A stretch of 9,432 bases of DNA from Dokdonella_A sp039926425 (lineage in GTDB: Bacteria > Pseudomonadota > Gammaproteobacteria > Xanthomonadales > Rhodanobacteraceae), in the NCBI RefSeq assembly GCF_039926425.1, contig NZ_JBDSWZ010000029.1:1-9432 (forward strand), read 5' to 3'. This document shows positions 6,549-9,432 of this stretch, one piece after another. Both the position numbers and the translations under genes were made by a program. How positions within the stretch are numbered: position 1 is the first letter of the stretch; every line of letters starts with the position of its first letter. A model generated the notes under the pieces. The model did not search any database. It had not been told where the DNA came from and saw only the letters and a program-made list of their open reading frames with translations.

Positions 6549-8042
6549 TCAGTCTGACGACGAACCGCCGAAACGGTCGGCAAAGATGCTGTCGGTGGCA
6601 ACGTAGCGGACGATCGTCATGTCGTAGTCCCCGATCGATTGGTCCCACCGCCGGTAACCGGCCGTGGCGACGACATTGTTGTCGAGCACCAGGTCCTCAC
6701 CCGTCGAGTTCTTCGGGGTTCCAGCAAAATCCTGGAAGGCGAGTGCGTGCCGGACGCGGGCCGACGAACCGAACTGGACAACGGCCTGGAGTGGATGGCT
6801 ATCGCCGAAGAGGTCGTCAAGGATATTGATGCCAACGACGAGGTCGCGATTCTGGGCGCGTTCTGCCAAACCAAACGGGCGGTTGGTGCCGCTCACGACG
6901 AGGTCATGATAGAGCCCGCTGTTCGCGAAAGACGTGTCGGTCGAGCCGTCGGCGCGAAAGGCGGCGAGCACGAGTTCGTAGTGGGCAGGGGATGCGTTCG
7001 AATCCTTCGCTCTGCCTGCGGCGACGAATCCGCCATTGGCGCGCCGGATCACCCGGTCGAGGCCGTCCTTGTGGTCGCCGCCGAGATCCACGGCGACCGC
7101 CTGGAAGCCCGTTCCGCTGAACAACGGATCGATCTGTCCACTGAGTCCGTCGATCGCACCAATGAATCCGTCGGTGTCCTCACCGGCAAGCTGGGCGCGC
7201 TGGGTCGCGCCGACCATTACCAGCTTCACCTGGAACGGTGCAGGCGCATAGGCGATCAGATCCGCGATGCTGTCATTTCCGTTTGCAAGGAAGTCGAGGT
7301 TGTAGTGAAAGACACCGGGGTGGTTGATGTCGTCACCGAAGCCGCCGTCGACCGACCCACTCGTCGAGGACATCTTGACCACCGCAATTGCGAGATTGGA
7401 CGTGGTGCCGCTGCCGGTGTCCGACGAACCGGCCAGATAGAGCGAGCTGAAGGCATAGGTGATCCGGCTGGGGTAATCGCCATGGCGGGCGGCGCCCGCG
7501 CCCAGATCGAGGGCAACTGACACGAACCCATTGCTCCCGAAGCCGGCACACGGGTCGCCATCGGCATCGACGCAGTAGACGCCAAAGTCGCTGTCGGTGA
7601 ATCCGGGCGCGGTGTAGGAGCCGAGTGCATAGAGCGTGTCGCCCGCACCGCGCGCGACGTCGACGATGAACGACATCGGCGTGTCGAAGCTCTTTTTCCC
7701 GGTGCCGTTGTAGCTTGTATCGAAGCTGCCGTCGGCCCGGTATTTCGCGACGGTGAGAGTCGGGTAGGGCGGCAGGATGGAGGTGTTGCCGGCATGACGC
7801 CCGGTGAGCCAGTAGCCACCGCCGCTGATCGGGAAGACGCGCAACGCAAGGTCGCTGTTGCTGTCCGCATCGTTGAAATCCGCGACGGCAGAGGCGAACG
7901 AACCGGGCTCGGCGAGATCGTTGGGTGCCAGTGAACCCGTGATCCCGGTGAGTTCGGCAAGCCCCGGCGCACCATCGGAAACAGGCGCCGCGTGGGCGAG
8001 TGGAATACAAAGCGACAAGGCGAGGAAGCAACGGACGTTCAT
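6549..8042 (-). CDS. Exported delta-60 repeat protein with IFADRF C-terminal tail
   Basis: The 497-residue product starts with a clear signal peptide (MNVRCFLALSLCIPLAHA, cleavage probably after AHA at 18). It contains about five degenerate delta-60 repeats, a beta-propeller-like repeat known as TIGR02608. They are near residues 104-119 (DGSFDTSYNGTG), 161-176 (DGDPCAGFGSNGF), 228-247, 301-316 (SGQIDPLFSGTGF) and 365-380 (DGSTDTSFANSG). The C-terminus reads DSIFADRFGGSSSD, a tail seen in many exported proteins of this bacterial group. It has no transmembrane helix, so it is not a GlyGly-CTERM or PEP-CTERM type. The ATG at 8042 has TGAGA six nt upstream; a stronger AGGAG at 8072-8068 serves no visible start codon. 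The gene lies 82 nt after kmo and is followed by a strong hairpin. Its function is unknown; a secreted or surface location is inferred. Confidence 0.88.
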   Translation of the reverse strand: MNVRCFLALSLCIPLAHAAPVSDGAPGLAELTGITGSLAPNDLAEPGSFASAVADFNDADSNSDLALRVFPISGGGYWLTGRHAGNTSILPPYPTLTVAKYRADGSFDTSYNGTGKKSFDTPMSFIVDVARGAGDTLYALGSYTAPGFTDSDFGVYCVDADGDPCAGFGSNGFVSVALDLGAGAARHGDYPSRITYAFSSLYLAGSSDTGSGTTSNLAIAVVKMSSTSGSVDGGFGDDINHPGVFHYNLDFLANGNDSIADLIAYAPAPFQVKLVMVGATQRAQLAGEDTDGFIGAIDGLSGQIDPLFSGTGFQAVAVDLGGDHKDGLDRVIRRANGGFVAAGRAKDSNASPAHYELVLAAFRADGSTDTSFANSGLYHDLVVSGTNRPFGLAERAQNRDLVVGINILDDLFGDSHPLQAVVQFGSSARVRHALAFQDFAGTPKNSTGEDLVLDNNVVATAGYRRWDQSIGDYDMTIVRYVATDSIFADRFGGSSSD

Positions 8043-8124
8043 GCACGATCTCAGGTGTGGGATGGGTCTCCTGTAGTACGCAAACCCCGGATTGATCGGG
8101 ACATGAGTCGCATCGCGCGCGCGG

Positions 8125-9432
8125 TCAGTCCGTCACGACAGGCGTCAGTCGCTCGCGCACCCGTTGATCGGCAATCGAGAGATCCACCTCGGCAATGTGC
8201 GATCTGCCGTCCGTCAGCTCACGCAACAACGCATCCTGCACGGTGCCTCGCGCGAACGCCCGTGCGTACGGCATGCGCGTGAACGTGACCATCGAATAGC
8301 GCGGGATGAATCGATCGGGGTGACGGTCTGCGAGCACGCGGCCGAGCTCGCGCCGGAGAAGGAAGCCGGCATCTGCGACCGAGTCGCGCATTTCGATGTA
8401 GTTCTCCAGCGCCATCGTCGCGATCGCTTCCGCATTCGGTCGTCGTCGTCGCTCGAATTCGGCAAACGTCCACTCGGGGTCGTCGGAATGTGCGGTCAAC
8501 AATTCGGCGAGTTCCACCGCATCCTCGAAGCCGCAGTTCATGCCCTGGCCGTGGAACGGCACGATCGCATGCGCAGCATCGCCAACAAGCAGCGCTCGCC
8601 CTCCGAGATGCCAGCGATCCAGATACAGCGTGGACAGCATGCCGACCGGATTGGCGACGAAGTCGTGCTCGAAGTCCGGGACCAGCGGCAGCAGGTCGGT
8701 GAAGTCGCGCGCGAAAAGATCACGGGCGGCTGCCGGCGTCGCGAGTGTGTCGAATCCTGGATCGCCGTGATTGGGCATGAACATCGTGACCGTGAAACTT
8801 CCCGCCGCGTTCGGCAGCGCGATGCACATGTAGTTGCCGCGCGGCCAGATGTGCAACGCGTTGCGCTCGATCGCGAACGACTCGCCGCGCGCGAGTGCTG
8901 CGGCGGTATCGGCGGCAAGCGAGGCAGCCGGAAAATCGGGAAGCGCCGGAATCTCCAGCTCCTTGTAACCATGCCCCAGTTCTTCGATGCGCTCACCCAA
9001 CGGTGTCGAGTCGTTCATCGCAGCACGCAATGCCGAACCCGCGCCATCGGCACCGATCACCGATGCAGCGATGTGCGCGTGGTGGCTGGCATCGGTATCG
9101 TCCTCGAACACCAGCTCCACCCGCGAATTGAACGCAGAGGATGCGAGCCTGCGGTTGAAGTGCATGCGTGCGCCGGCCTTTTCCGCCGCGTCGATCAGCG
9201 CGACGTTCAATTGCCCACGGCTGATCGACCAGATCACCTCGCTGTCGTCACGTCCATAGCGGAGCAGATCGGTGTGACCATCCGGGTGATGCACCATGCG
9301 CCCGCGCATCATCACTGCGAGCCGCATCACCTCGTCGGTCAGTCCGGCGAGACGCAGGCCATGCAGGCCGCGTTCGGCCAGTGCAAGGTTGATCGAGCGT
9401 CCGCCGCCATAGCCTTGCTTGCGCGGGTCCGG
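8125..9432 (-). CDS. kmo: Kynurenine 3-monooxygenase, N-terminus outside the window
   Basis: This FAD- and NADPH-dependent enzyme hydroxylates L-kynurenine to 3-hydroxykynurenine, a step from tryptophan to quinolinate for NAD synthesis in bacteria that use that route. The window holds 435 residues to the stop. Family members have about 455, so roughly 20 residues with the FAD-binding GxGxxG turn lie beyond the edge. Visible hallmarks are GGGRSINLAL (9-18), GADGAGS (127-133) and the second FAD motif GDAAHAIVPFHGQG (284-297) followed by MNCGFEDAVEL. The early GRSINLAL signature separates Kmo from other flavin monooxygenases. The substrate-pocket region and C-terminal helices appear intact. No other kynurenine-pathway gene is in the window, and the delta-60 gene 82 nt downstream has no metabolic link. 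Confidence 0.93.
   Translation of the reverse strand, partial: PDPRKQGYGGGRSINLALAERGLHGLRLAGLTDEVMRLAVMMRGRMVHHPDGHTDLLRYGRDDSEVIWSISRGQLNVALIDAAEKAGARMHFNRRLASSAFNSRVELVFEDDTDASHHAHIAASVIGADGAGSALRAAMNDSTPLGERIEELGHGYKELEIPALPDFPAASLAADTAAALARGESFAIERNALHIWPRGNYMCIALPNAAGSFTVTMFMPNHGDPGFDTLATPAAARDLFARDFTDLLPLVPDFEHDFVANPVGMLSTLYLDRWHLGGRALLVGDAAHAIVPFHGQGMNCGFEDAVELAELLTAHSDDPEWTFAEFERRRRPNAEAIATMALENYIEMRDSVADAGFLLRRELGRVLADRHPDRFIPRYSMVTFTRMPYARAFARGTVQDALLRELTDGRSHIAEVDLSIADQRVRERLTPVVTD

Noticed and set aside
8086..8101. CCCG/CGGG hairpin between kmo and the delta-60 gene as a kmo terminator
   Set aside because: It has only a 4-bp stem with a 7-base loop and no T-run, too weak to call.

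Overview
The window is high-GC DNA from a proteobacterium, most likely a gammaproteobacterium of the Xanthomonadales (Lysobacteraceae/Rhodanobacteraceae type). The clues are: a bacterial kynurenine 3-monooxygenase, haem-export genes ccmA and ccmB, a TPR-bearing Ser/Thr kinase paired with an ECF sigma factor, and a secreted delta-60 repeat protein whose C-terminus carries an 'IFADxF' tail. From memory, that tail recurs in exported proteins of this group. The assignment rests on gene content only. All recognised genes are on the minus strand, so transcription runs from high to low coordinates.

Layout in transcription order: (1) 9432-8125, kmo, lacking only its extreme N-terminus. (2) 8042-6549, an exported delta-60 repeat protein, followed by a strong 12-bp hairpin. 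(3) 6355-3476, a large membrane-anchored Ser/Thr kinase with a long TPR domain, probably started at TTG. (4) 3444-2869, an ECF sigma factor 31 nt behind the kinase. Its region 2 has Ser/Thr residues where most ECF factors have an acidic cluster, as in kinase-activated sigma factors. (5) About 300 bp holding weak hairpins, an orphan 'DRIFADGF' coding fragment and a perfect 11-bp hairpin directly before ccmA. (6) 2569-1212, ccmA and ccmB, overlapping by 4 nt. (7) About 1.1 kb of lower-GC sequence with no convincing gene. (8) 110-1, the first 36 codons of an unrecognised gene.

The kinase and sigma factor look like one signalling unit: a one-pass kinase with a probably extracytoplasmic TPR sensor that phosphorylates and switches on its sigma factor. 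The secreted delta-60 protein next to it may be a target or only a neighbour. The ccm pair encodes half of the CcmABCD haem-handling complex, but ccmC and the rest of the usual operon are absent downstream. The most notable leads are the kinase/sigma phospho-switch, the IFADxF tail with its orphan copy, the interrupted ccm operon beside the unusual 1.1-kb island, and the hairpin over the ccmA ribosome-binding region.
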